Origin: Stenotrophomonas maltophilia
GTDB lineage: Bacteria > Pseudomonadota > Gammaproteobacteria > Xanthomonadales > Xanthomonadaceae
DNA length: 64,000 bases
Assembly: GCF_006970445.1 (NCBI RefSeq)
Contig: NZ_CP033877.1
Location: forward strand, 3,542,750-3,606,749
Direction: 5' to 3'
Numbering within the stretch: position 1 is the first letter of the stretch; the number at the start of each line of letters is the position of its first letter. The translations under genes were made by a program, and so were the position numbers. Under the pieces are notes generated by a model, which was not told the origin of the DNA, ran no database searches, and worked only from the letters and a program-made list of their open reading frames with translations. Positions 16,352 through 25,092 of this stretch are shown piece after piece.

Positions 16352-17089
16352 ATGCCCTTCCTGGATGCCCGCATGTCCGATGTCTCCGATGTGATTCCTG
16401 CCGTAGCCCTGCCGCGTGTGCCGGTAGCCGGCGGCGGCAGTTTCCCCGTACACCGCATCTACTGTGTCGGCCGCAACTTTGCCGACCACGCCCGCGAAAT
16501 GGGCGCGGCGGTGCCGGCAGCCGATGACCGCGGCCGCCCGATGTTCTTCAGCAAGCCGGCCGACGCCATCGTGGTCGGCCACGACGATGCCATCCCTTAC
16601 CCGCCGGCGACTGCCAACCTGCACCACGAAGTGGAGCTGGTGGTGGCGATCGGCCGCGATGCGCCCGCGGGCGAGCTGGCCGTGGCCGACGCCGATGCGC
16701 TGGTCTACGGCTACGCCGTCGGCCTGGACCTGACCCGCCGCGACCTGCAGGCAGCGGCCAAGGACAAGGGCCACCCGTGGGACGCGGCCAAGGGCTTCGA
16801 TGCCTCCGCGCCGATCAGCGAAATCGTCCACGCCGAGGAAGTCGGCGACCTGGCCGCGCTGAACCTGTCGCTGGAGGTCAACGGCGAGGTGCGCCAGCAG
16901 GCACTGCTCGACCAGATGATCTGGAACGTACCGGAGATCCTGCATGAGCTGTCCAAACTGTGGCAGCTGCGTGCCGGCGACCTGGTGTTCATGGGCACCC
17001 CGTCCGGGGTGGCTGCACTGAAGCCCGGCGACCGCTTCAGTGCCCGCCTGGAAAACGTGGCCGAGCGCCACGGCGTGATCGCCGGCTGA
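16352..17089 (+). CDS. Fumarylacetoacetate hydrolase family protein
   Basis: A 245-aa FAH-fold enzyme, the size of FAHD1 and fumarylpyruvate hydrolases. Seen are IYCVGRNFADHAREMG, the FSKPADA loop, and the metal-binding acids in LHHEVELVV (E-x-E). Also present are GYAVGLDLTRRDLQ and the closing GDLVFMGTPSGV. These enzymes cleave C-C bonds of acylpyruvates in aromatic catabolism or decarboxylate oxaloacetate. TAGACT ends 6 nt before the ATG, with CTGACG 17 nt above it, and there is no Shine-Dalgarno sequence, so a leaderless start is likely. The neighbours give no pathway context. Confidence 0.88.
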   Translation: MPFLDARMSDVSDVIPAVALPRVPVAGGGSFPVHRIYCVGRNFADHAREMGAAVPAADDRGRPMFFSKPADAIVVGHDDAIPYPPATANLHHEVELVVAIGRDAPAGELAVADADALVYGYAVGLDLTRRDLQAAAKDKGHPWDAAKGFDASAPISEIVHAEEVGDLAALNLSLEVNGEVRQQALLDQMIWNVPEILHELSKLWQLRAGDLVFMGTPSGVAALKPGDRFSARLENVAERHGVIAG

Positions 17090-17143
17090 CATCACCTGCG
17101 CTACCCTGCGCGCTGTCCACTTCCCCACCGGAGAAAAACAACA

Positions 17144-17548
17144 ATGGGAATGCTCACCGAGTTCAAGGAATTCGCGATGCGCGGCAACGTCATCGACCTC
17201 GCCGTCGGCGTGGTGATCGGCGCGGCCTTCGGCAAGATCGTGACGGCGCTGGTCGAGAAGATCATCATGCCGCCGCTGGGCTACCTGATCGGCCGCGTGG
17301 ACTTCTCCAGCCTGGCCTGGACCCTGTCGCCGGCCCACCTGGGTCCGGATGGCAAGGAGATTCCAGCCGTGGTGGTTGGCTACGGCGACTTCATCAATAC
17401 CATCATCCAGTTCGTGATCGTGGCCTTCGCCATCTTCATCGTGGTCAAGGCGATCAACCGCCTGTCGCGCAAGCAGGAAGCCGCCCCGGCCGCCCCCGCC
17501 GAGGAAGTGGTGCTGCTGCGCGAGATCCGCGACAGCCTGAAGAAATAA
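17144..17548 (+). CDS. mscL: Large-conductance mechanosensitive channel MscL
   Basis: A 134-aa inner-membrane channel, the normal length, that opens under membrane tension to release solutes on hypo-osmotic shock. The N-terminal [20 protein letters not shown] with its Gly-packed TM1 is nearly invariant in the family; TM2 is at about 82-105, followed by a charged cytoplasmic helix ending [19 protein letters not shown] lies upstream of the ATG. A SMAG dimer and a terminator follow. Confidence 0.96.
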   Translation: MGMLTEFKEFAMRGNVIDLAVGVVIGAAFGKIVTALVEKIIMPPLGYLIGRVDFSSLAWTLSPAHLGPDGKEIPAVVVGYGDFINTIIQFVIVAFAIFIVVKAINRLSRKQEAAPAAPAEEVVLLREIRDSLKK

Positions 17549-17560
17549 GGCCGCAGAACG

Positions 17561-17623
17561 GTAGTGCCGGCCGCTGGCCGGCAACATCGGGACATGCGGG
17601 AGCCGGCCAGCGGCCGGCACTAC
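17561..17623. repeat. SMAG dimer after mscL
   Basis: GTAGTGCCGGCCGCTGGCC and its inverted copy flank a short spacer. It is the same subfamily as the pair between thiS and thiG. It begins 12 nt after the mscL stop codon, the same distance as that pair from the thiS stop. Confidence 0.9.
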
Positions 17624-17634
17624 CGCGACTGCAC

Positions 17635-17660
17635 GAAAGCCCCGCCCCGGCGGGGCTTTC
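17635..17660 (+). terminator. Intrinsic terminator after mscL
   Basis: GAAAGCCCCGCC pairs with GGCGGGGCTTTC; the stem runs into CTTTCGCTTT on the plus strand. It ends the mscL unit ahead of the peptidase gene. Confidence 0.65.
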
Positions 17661-17773
17661 GCTTTGCCGGACATGGCGGAAAACAGCGTTCGCGCCAGCC
17701 ATGACCTCCCGCCCATGCGCCGGGCTGAACGACTGTTAAGCTCCAAGGCTTAGGTCCCTTCCCGGAGTTGTCC

Positions 17774-19195
17774 ATGCGTCGCCGCATCCTTGCCATCGCA
17801 TCCTCCCTCGCCCTGCTGGCCGCCCCGGCCTTCGCGGCGCCGCACACCACCACCCTGCCCCCGGCATCGCTGGCCACCGCCGCACAGCTGCGCGACCAGG
17901 CGCTGGCCGATTACACCGGCTGGAAGGTGGTCGAATCGCTCACCACCGAGATCGGCCCGCGCATCGCCGGCGGCGAAGCCGACGCCCGCGCCGTGGCCTG
18001 GGCCGAAGCCAAGTTCAAGGCCCTGGGCTTCGACAAGGTGTGGAAGGAGCCGGTGACGTTCCCGAAGTGGGAGCGCCGCAGTGAACACGCTGCCGTGACC
18101 GGCAAGAATCCGCAGCCGCTGCAGATCACTGCACTGGGTGGCAGCCCCGGCGGCACCGTGGAGGCCGAAGTGGTTCGCTTCGCCGACCTGGCCGCGCTGC
18201 AGGCCGCACCGGCGGGTTCGCTGAAGGGCAAGATCGCCTTCGTCGATTACCAGATGCTGCCCTTCCGCGATGGCCGCGATTATGGCCGCGGCGGTGCGAT
18301 CCGCAGCAAGGGCCCGTCCGAAGCGATCCGCAAGGGCGCGGTCGGTTTCCTGATGCGCTCGGCCGGTACCGACTCGCACCGCGTGCCGCACACCGGCATC
18401 ACCCGCTTCGATGACGGCCTGACCCCGGTGCCATCGGCCGCGCTGTCGGTGCCCGATGCCGACCAGCTGGCGCGCCTGCTGGCGCGTGGCAGCACCACGG
18501 TGAAGGTGGCGCTGGATTGCGGCTGGGATGGCACCGCCACCTCGTACAACGTGATCGGCGAGATCACCGGCCGCAGCCTGCCGAAGGAAGTGGTGGTGAT
18601 CGGTGGTCACCTGGATTCGTGGGACCTGGGCACTGGCGCGGTGGATGACGGCGCGGGCGTGGGCATCACCATGGCCGCAGGCCACCTGATCGGCCAGCTC
18701 AAGCAGGCACCGAAGCGCACCATCCGCGTGATCGCCTTCGCCAACGAGGAACAGGGCCTGTATGGCGGCAAGGCCTATGCCGAAGCGCACGCAAAGGACG
18801 TGGCCCTGCACCAGCTGGCCGCCGAGAGCGACTTCGGCGCAGGCCGCATCTACGCCTTCAATACCGGTTCGCCGAACCCGGAAGGCTCGCGCGAAGCGAC
18901 GAAGCAGATTGCCGAAGTGATGAAGCCGCTGGGCATCGAGTACCAGGCCGACAAGGGTGGCCCGGGCCCGGACGTCGGCCCGCTGGCCGCCAAGGGCGGT
19001 GCGTGGGCGTGGCTGGCGCAGGATGGCTCGGACTACTTCCACCTGCACCACACCGCCGACGACACGCTGGACAAGATCGACCCGAAGGCACTGGCACAGA
19101 ACGTGGCCGCATACACCGTGTTCGCGTATCTGGCCGCGGAGGCTGATGGCAACTTCGGCAGCGAAGCCAAGGCGACCACGCCGCCGAACGAGTGA
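17774..19195 (+). CDS. Exported M28-family metallopeptidase
   Basis: A 473-aa exported peptidase with a signal peptide ending AFAAP. The di-zinc site of family M28 is complete: HLDSWD (H279, D281), DDGAG just after, NEEQGL (about 324) and a final His in LHHTADDT (about 426). A PA-like insertion lies between the N-terminus and the catalytic core. The sequence resembles carboxypeptidase Q-type dipeptidases, so extracellular or periplasmic peptide breakdown is likely. A TTG at 17768 is also in frame; the ATG is preferred because GGAG lies 6 nt upstream. No operon partners. Confidence 0.88.
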   Translation: MRRRILAIASSLALLAAPAFAAPHTTTLPPASLATAAQLRDQALADYTGWKVVESLTTEIGPRIAGGEADARAVAWAEAKFKALGFDKVWKEPVTFPKWERRSEHAAVTGKNPQPLQITALGGSPGGTVEAEVVRFADLAALQAAPAGSLKGKIAFVDYQMLPFRDGRDYGRGGAIRSKGPSEAIRKGAVGFLMRSAGTDSHRVPHTGITRFDDGLTPVPSAALSVPDADQLARLLARGSTTVKVALDCGWDGTATSYNVIGEITGRSLPKEVVVIGGHLDSWDLGTGAVDDGAGVGITMAAGHLIGQLKQAPKRTIRVIAFANEEQGLYGGKAYAEAHAKDVALHQLAAESDFGAGRIYAFNTGSPNPEGSREATKQIAEVMKPLGIEYQADKGGPGPDVGPLAAKGGAWAWLAQDGSDYFHLHHTADDTLDKIDPKALAQNVAAYTVFAYLAAEADGNFGSEAKATTPPNE

Positions 19196-19208
19196 TGCGG
19201 TGACACAG

Positions 19209-19247
19209 GGGGTCAGAGCCCTCGCCCTTGGCGAGGGGTCTGACCCC
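19209..19247. repeat. GGGGTCAGA-family hairpin, copy 2
   Basis: GGGGTCAGAGCCCTCGCC pairs with GGCGAGGGGTCTGACCCC. The middle of the stem (CCCTCGCC / GGCGAGGG) differs from copy 1 on both arms together. It lies between the convergent peptidase and symporter genes. Confidence 0.8.
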
Positions 19248-19255
19248 TGATCGTA

Positions 19256-20707
19256 TTAGCTCTCCCAGACCCGGGTGTTGCTTACCCCGATCGTCTGCGG
19301 CTTGAACAGCGGATCACGCTGCTTGCGCTTCTGCGCCTCGTAGTCGCGCAGTGCGGCCAGGGCAGGCCTTTGCAACAGCAGGATGGCGATGATGTTCAAC
19401 CAGCTCATCAGGCCGACGCCGATATCGCCCAACGACCACGCGATCGTTGCACTGTTCACCGCCGAGTAGCCGGTCGCTGCCAGGAACAGCAGCTGGAATC
19501 CGCCCATCACCCACGGCGTCGGCCGATCGCGGCACAGGTAGCTGATGTTGGTCTCCGCCATGTAGTACAGCGCCAGGATGGTGGTGAACGCGAACGGCAG
19601 GATCGCCAGCGCCACGAACGAACGGCCGAAGCCCGGCAGCGCGGATTCCACCGCATGCTGCACGAAGCGTGGCCCTGCTTCGACGCCCGGCAGGTTGCCC
19701 AGCAGCAGGCGCGCCTCATCCGGAATGCCATTCACTACCGGGTCGTAGACGTTGTACAGGCCCGTGGACAGGATCAGGAACGCGGTCGCGCTGCACACCA
19801 CCATCGTGTCGATGTAAACCGAGAATGACTGCACCAGGCCCTGCTTGACCGGATGCGAAACTTCGGCGGCTGCGGCCGGATGCGCACCGCTGCCCATGCC
19901 GGCCTCGTTGGACAGCACGCCACGGCGCACGCCCCACTGGATGGCGGTGCCGATCATTGCACCGAACGCTGCATCCACACCGAAGGCACTACGCAGCACC
20001 AGCATGATCACCTCCGGCACTTTCTCTGCATTGAGCACCATCACCAGCGCCGCCACCAGCAGATACGCCACCGCCATCAGCGGCACCACCCATTCGGCAA
20101 CCCGCGCAATGCGCCGCACACCGCCGATCAGGATCGCGCCCAGCACCACCAGCAATACCGCAGTAGTGGTCATCACCGGCACGTTCCAGGCTTCGTTCAC
20201 CGCACTGGTGATGGCGTTGGACTGCGTGCCGGCCAGCATCGCGCCGGCCAGCACGGTCACCAGTGCGAACAGCACCGCGTACCAGCGCTGGCCGAGGCCT
20301 TTTTCGATGTAGTAGGCCGGGCCGCCGCGGTACTGGCCCTTGGCATCGCGATCCTTGTAGATCTGCGCCAGCGTGGATTCGATGAAGGCACTGGACGCAC
20401 CGAGGAAGGCAACGATCCACATCCAGAAGATCGCGCCGGGGCCGCCGAAGGCGATGGCCATGGCGACGCCGGCGATGTTGCCGACGCCCACGCGGCTGGA
20501 CAGCGAAAGCGACAACGCCTGGAACGGCGAGACGCCGGCATCGGAGCGCTCATGTCGGAACATCAGGCGCAGCATGTCGGGCAACGCACGCAACTGGATG
20601 AAGCGCGTGCGCACGCTGAAGTACAGCCCGGTGAGCAGGCACAGCACCACCAGGTAGGGGCTCCAGACGACGCCGAGAATCGTGTTGACGATGGATTCGA
20701 TGTTCAT
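19256..20707 (-). CDS. Sodium:alanine/glycine symporter (AGCS family), copy 1
   Basis: A 483-aa inner-membrane symporter with about 11 helices that imports alanine or glycine with Na+. AGCS signatures include SLSSRVGVGNIAGVAMAI, FGGPGAIFWMW, RGGPAYYIEKGLG and NEAGMGSGAHPAAAAEV. It is a paralogue of the gene at 22797. The two share membrane motifs throughout, but differ in the length of the loop around residues 160-210. It is followed at once by repeat copy 2. With the outer-membrane protein 10 nt upstream it may form a two-gene unit. Confidence 0.92.
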   Translation of the reverse strand: MNIESIVNTILGVVWSPYLVVLCLLTGLYFSVRTRFIQLRALPDMLRLMFRHERSDAGVSPFQALSLSLSSRVGVGNIAGVAMAIAFGGPGAIFWMWIVAFLGASSAFIESTLAQIYKDRDAKGQYRGGPAYYIEKGLGQRWYAVLFALVTVLAGAMLAGTQSNAITSAVNEAWNVPVMTTTAVLLVVLGAILIGGVRRIARVAEWVVPLMAVAYLLVAALVMVLNAEKVPEVIMLVLRSAFGVDAAFGAMIGTAIQWGVRRGVLSNEAGMGSGAHPAAAAEVSHPVKQGLVQSFSVYIDTMVVCSATAFLILSTGLYNVYDPVVNGIPDEARLLLGNLPGVEAGPRFVQHAVESALPGFGRSFVALAILPFAFTTILALYYMAETNISYLCRDRPTPWVMGGFQLLFLAATGYSAVNSATIAWSLGDIGVGLMSWLNIIAILLLQRPALAALRDYEAQKRKQRDPLFKPQTIGVSNTRVWES

Positions 20708-20717
20708 CGGCGGCCCC

Positions 20718-21710
20718 TCAGAAGAACATGCCCAGGGCGACCTGGGGGCTGATGATGCGGCCGGTGTTGCGACCGGCCACGCTGAACTCCACGCCCGCGA
20801 TCAGGCCCAGTGACGGGCTGAAGTGGTACTCCACGGCCGGCGCCAGGGTGACGCTGCGGCTGGCCGGGCGATGCTCCTCGATCCGTTCGATCGCACCGCT
20901 GCCGTTGCGTGCAAAGCCACTCAGGCGCTGGCCGGTTTCGCGGCTGGCGGCCACCTCCATCACGCCCACCCAGCGCGAATTGAAGCTGTACTCGGCGCCG
21001 ACCGACAGGCCCAACACCGACCCACGGGAGATATGTCCCTGGAAGCTGTCATCGGTGCCGTAGACGCTGCTGCCGGAAATGGCGGTGCGCGACGGCGCCG
21101 GCCCGGCACTGAGCTGAGCACGCCAGCGCACGGGGCGGTCATTGCCCAGCCACACGACCTGCTGCACGCCCAGCGCTGCGGTGGTGCGCTGCGCACCGTC
21201 GCCCTGCGCATCGAGCGGATTGCCGGTGATGCGATCGTGGCTGCCGGTGCTGAAACGCTGCACCAGCGCGACCGAGATGACCGGACGGGTGCCATCGGCA
21301 TTCGGCGCCTGCAGCAGGTACTGCAGCCGCGCGGTGGTGTCACCGGCACGGAAGCCGCTGCTGCGCGCACTACCGGACTCCGAGCGCGAGGCGCTGAGAT
21401 TGACCTGCCCCATCACGCGGTCGCTGAAGCCATAGATGATCGGCACCACCGTGGCCCATGCGCCGCTGTGCTCGGCACTGCGGCGGCGATCACCGTTGTT
21501 GTCGTAGTGGTCGCGACTGTCGACCCGCACCAGATAGGGTTCGATGTACCAGTTGCCCTGCGGCAGTCCGGCCGGGTTGGGGGTGATCAACGGCCCGGTG
21601 AAGTTGACGCCGTCCAGGCTGCGCTCTTCGGCCTGCACCGCGGGGGCCGCAAGCGCGCACAGCACCAGCAGCAGGGATGCGCGCATCGCGTTGGGTTGGA
21701 TTCGATGCAT
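20718..21710 (-). CDS. Predicted outer-membrane beta-barrel protein
   Basis: A 330-aa protein with a signal peptide (ending AVQAEE). The body alternates short amphipathic strands rich in aromatic residues (YIEPYLVRV, VMGQVNLSASRS, VGAEYSFNSRWVGVMEV) and ends in VALGMFF, a C-terminal Phe usual for barrels. It resembles the MetA-phenol-degradation or transporter-like barrel proteins. The ATG at 21710 has AGGAG 8 nt upstream; a GTG at 21719 is too close to that site. A strong promoter with a palindrome over its -35 lies about 75-100 nt upstream. It is transcribed towards an amino-acid symporter gene; a transport role is conjecture. Confidence 0.75.
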   Translation of the reverse strand: MHRIQPNAMRASLLLVLCALAAPAVQAEERSLDGVNFTGPLITPNPAGLPQGNWYIEPYLVRVDSRDHYDNNGDRRRSAEHSGAWATVVPIIYGFSDRVMGQVNLSASRSESGSARSSGFRAGDTTARLQYLLQAPNADGTRPVISVALVQRFSTGSHDRITGNPLDAQGDGAQRTTAALGVQQVVWLGNDRPVRWRAQLSAGPAPSRTAISGSSVYGTDDSFQGHISRGSVLGLSVGAEYSFNSRWVGVMEVAASRETGQRLSGFARNGSGAIERIEEHRPASRSVTLAPAVEYHFSPSLGLIAGVEFSVAGRNTGRIISPQVALGMFF

Positions 21711-21782
21711 GGGAACCACTCCTGTTCGACGTTGGATGGACGTCCACCGTGCGATGCAGGATGCGGCTCAACAATGAGACAA

Positions 21783-21825
21783 ATTCTAAAAGCGCGTACT
21801 CATGCATCAAGCATGCTTGATGCAT
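21783..21825 (-). promoter_or_regulatory. Promoter with a 24-bp perfect palindrome over the -35
   Basis: On the minus strand TTGATG (21810-21805) and TAGAAT (21788-21783) are 16 nt apart. The TTGATG lies inside ATGCATCAAGCA-TGCTTGATGCAT (21802-21825), a perfect palindrome. A repressor bound there would block polymerase. The likely target is the outer-membrane protein gene starting at 21710. No regulator gene is adjacent. Confidence 0.6.
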
Positions 21826-21908
21826 CGTGATCGGTCGCAATCAGCACGCTTTGCAGGCGGCATCCCGCGTGCGATCCGCACGGTCACGCTGACGTCTCGC
21901 AGGATCCG

Positions 21909-21938
21909 CGCAAAAAACCCGGCCACGAGGGCCGGGTT
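21909..21938 (-). terminator. Intrinsic terminator after the rRNA methyltransferase gene
   Basis: AACCCGGCC-ACGAG-GGCCGGGTT forms a 9-bp stem that is followed by six T on the minus strand. It lies 30 nt past the stop of the SpoU-type gene at 21968. Confidence 0.85.
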
Positions 21939-21967
21939 CCAGGTCGCAACGCGATGAAACAGCTGCG

Positions 21968-22796
21968 TCAATCGTCGCGGCGACTGGCCCACTGCGCCAG
22001 CAGCACCGCCGTAGCCGAGGCCACGTTCAGGCTCTCCACCGCGCCGCTGCCGGGAATCGAGACCTGCAGGTCGCACTGTCCCGCCAGATTGCGGTCCATG
22101 CCCTCGCCTTCAGCGCCCATCACGTACACAAGACGCGACGGCAACGACGCACGGAACACGTCGTCGCCCCCCTCAACGAGGGTCGCCGCCAGCCCGAAGC
22201 CGGCTGCACGCAGCTGCGCCATCGCCTGGGCAGGCTCCGGCAACTGCACCAGCGGCACCGATTCCGCACCGCCTTCTGCCACGCGTGCGGCGGCGCCGGA
22301 CAGCGCCAGTGTGCTGCCAGCCGGCAGCAGCAACGCCTTGACGCCGAAATGCGCGGCCGAGCGCAGGATCGCACCGAAGTTGTGCGGATTGCCGACACCG
22401 TCCAGCCACAGCGCCAACGCCGGGCCTTCGTCCAGTTCCTCCAGCCACTGCGCCAGCGGCACGACCGGCGCGCGCAGCACGTCGGCCACCAGGCCTTCGT
22501 GATGGGTGGTAGCGGCCAGCTTGTTGAGGTCGCCCTCCTCCACCACGCGATAGCCCACGCGGTTGGCCACGCACCACTTCAACACCGGCTGCATACGCGG
22601 AATCAGCGCGTCCACCAGGTACAGCTTGCGCAACGCCTGCGGGCGCTTGGCGAACAGGGCCTGCACGGCGTTCCAGCCATACAGGCGCAGTTCGTCGTTG
22701 CCGCGCCCCGGTGGCGGCGGGGTGCCGCCCTCACGCGGAGGCAGCGGGGTGGCCCGCGGCGGACGCGATGAAGGGCGGCGGGCGTTCTTCCAGGGA

Positions 22797-22804
<8 letters not shown>
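21968..22804 (-). CDS. SpoU/TrmH-family RNA 2'-O-methyltransferase
   Basis: A 278-aa SPOUT-class RNA methyltransferase. The three SpoU motifs are present: NPHNFGAILRSAAHFG with the catalytic Arg, YVMGAEGEGMDRNL, and SIPGSGAVESLNVASATAVLL for SAM binding in the knot. An N-terminal substrate-binding domain begins LRLYGWNAVQALF. No ATG fits. The GTG at 22804, with GGAG about 10 nt upstream and an 8-nt overlap with the symporter gene, is the best start. It begins with a low-complexity Pro/Arg linker of about 35 residues. Likely target is 23S rRNA (RlmB-like) or tRNA; the sequence does not decide. Confidence 0.87.
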
Positions 22805-24317
<1,513 letters not shown>

Positions 24318-24447
24318 GCGCGCTCTCTCCAGTCGGCGGGTTGTAAGGACGTCCCGTCGGCTGGAGGGGACTGGTCGATTCTCCCTGATCGAAGGCCGCT
24401 GCGGTAGCGCCATTGGTCGCGCCGGGCCATACCCGGAGAGCGGAGAA

Positions 24448-24488
24448 GGGGTCAGATCCCTATTCCACTGGAAAAGGGATCTGACCCC
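24448..24488. repeat. GGGGTCAGA-family hairpin, copy 3
   Basis: GGGGTCAGATCCCTATTCC pairs with GGAAAAGGGATCTGACCCC. It lies 7 nt past the stop of the acetyltransferase gene, between two minus-strand genes. The rest of the 178-bp gap shows no clear feature. Confidence 0.8.
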
Positions 24489-24495
24489 GGGCCGT

Positions 24496-25092
24496 TCAAG
24501 GCAGCTGCGTGCGCACCCGGGCGAAACGGCGCAGGTCGTGCAGCAGGCCGCGCTTGTAGACCGCGCAGCGCTCCACGCCCTCCTCCTGGAACCCGCTCTT
24601 TTCCAGCACCCGGGCCGAGCCAAGGTTGAAGTCGACCACCGTGGCCTGCAGCCTGAACAGGCGCAGCTCATCCATCACCCATGGCGCGAACAGGCCGACC
24701 ACGCGGGTCATCAGGCCCTGCCCCCAATAGGCCTGGCCCAGCCAGTAGCCCAGTTCGGCGGTGTGCCCACGCTCGGCCACGCCCTGCTGGGCACCGACGC
24801 TGCCGCAGGCCTGGCCGTCGATCTCGATGGCCAGGTTCAGGGTGCCGGGGGCCAGTACGCGGCCCGCGAGGAAGGCCTCGCCATCCTCTCGCGTGTACGG
24901 ATACGGGAAGCGGTCGCGCAGGCCGCGCGACACCTCGGCGTCGTTGGCGTGGCGCAGCAGGGATTCCAGGTCTTCATTGCGCCAGGGACGCAGTCGGAAA
25001 CCTTCACCCTGTAGTGGCGGGGTCAGAGCCCTTTCCGTTCCGGAAAGGGATCCGACCCCAGGTCCGACCCCGTCGGCAGGCCGGTCAGGCAT
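24496..25092 (-). CDS. GNAT acetyltransferase, RimJ/RimL-type
   Basis: A protein of about 198 aa. The fold is clear from FRLRPWRNEDLESLLRHAND, LGYWLGQAYWGQGLMTRVV (acetyl-CoA binding) and NLGSARVLEKSGFQEEG, as in the enzymes that acetylate N-termini or small molecules. The only ATG in frame (25092) overlaps the RND gene's stop by 8 nt. From there the first 30 codons read straight through a GGGGTCAGA-family hairpin (25019-25059), giving a Gly/Pro-rich tail without family likeness. Either the repeat has been absorbed as an N-terminal extension, or translation begins at a non-ATG codon after it. Substrate unknown. Confidence 0.8.
   Translation of the reverse strand: MPDRPADGVGPGVGSLSGTERALTPPLQGEGFRLRPWRNEDLESLLRHANDAEVSRGLRDRFPYPYTREDGEAFLAGRVLAPGTLNLAIEIDGQACGSVGAQQGVAERGHTAELGYWLGQAYWGQGLMTRVVGLFAPWVMDELRLFRLQATVVDFNLGSARVLEKSGFQEEGVERCAVYKRGLLHDLRRFARVRTQLP
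25019..25059. repeat. GGGGTCAGA-family hairpin, copy 4 (inside a reading frame)
   Basis: GGGGTCAGAGCCCTTTCC pairs with GGAAAGGGATCCGACCCC, followed by a partial repeat, GGTCCGACCCC. It is almost the same as copy 1. Unlike the others, it lies within the 5' end of a gene, the acetyltransferase. Confidence 0.8.
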
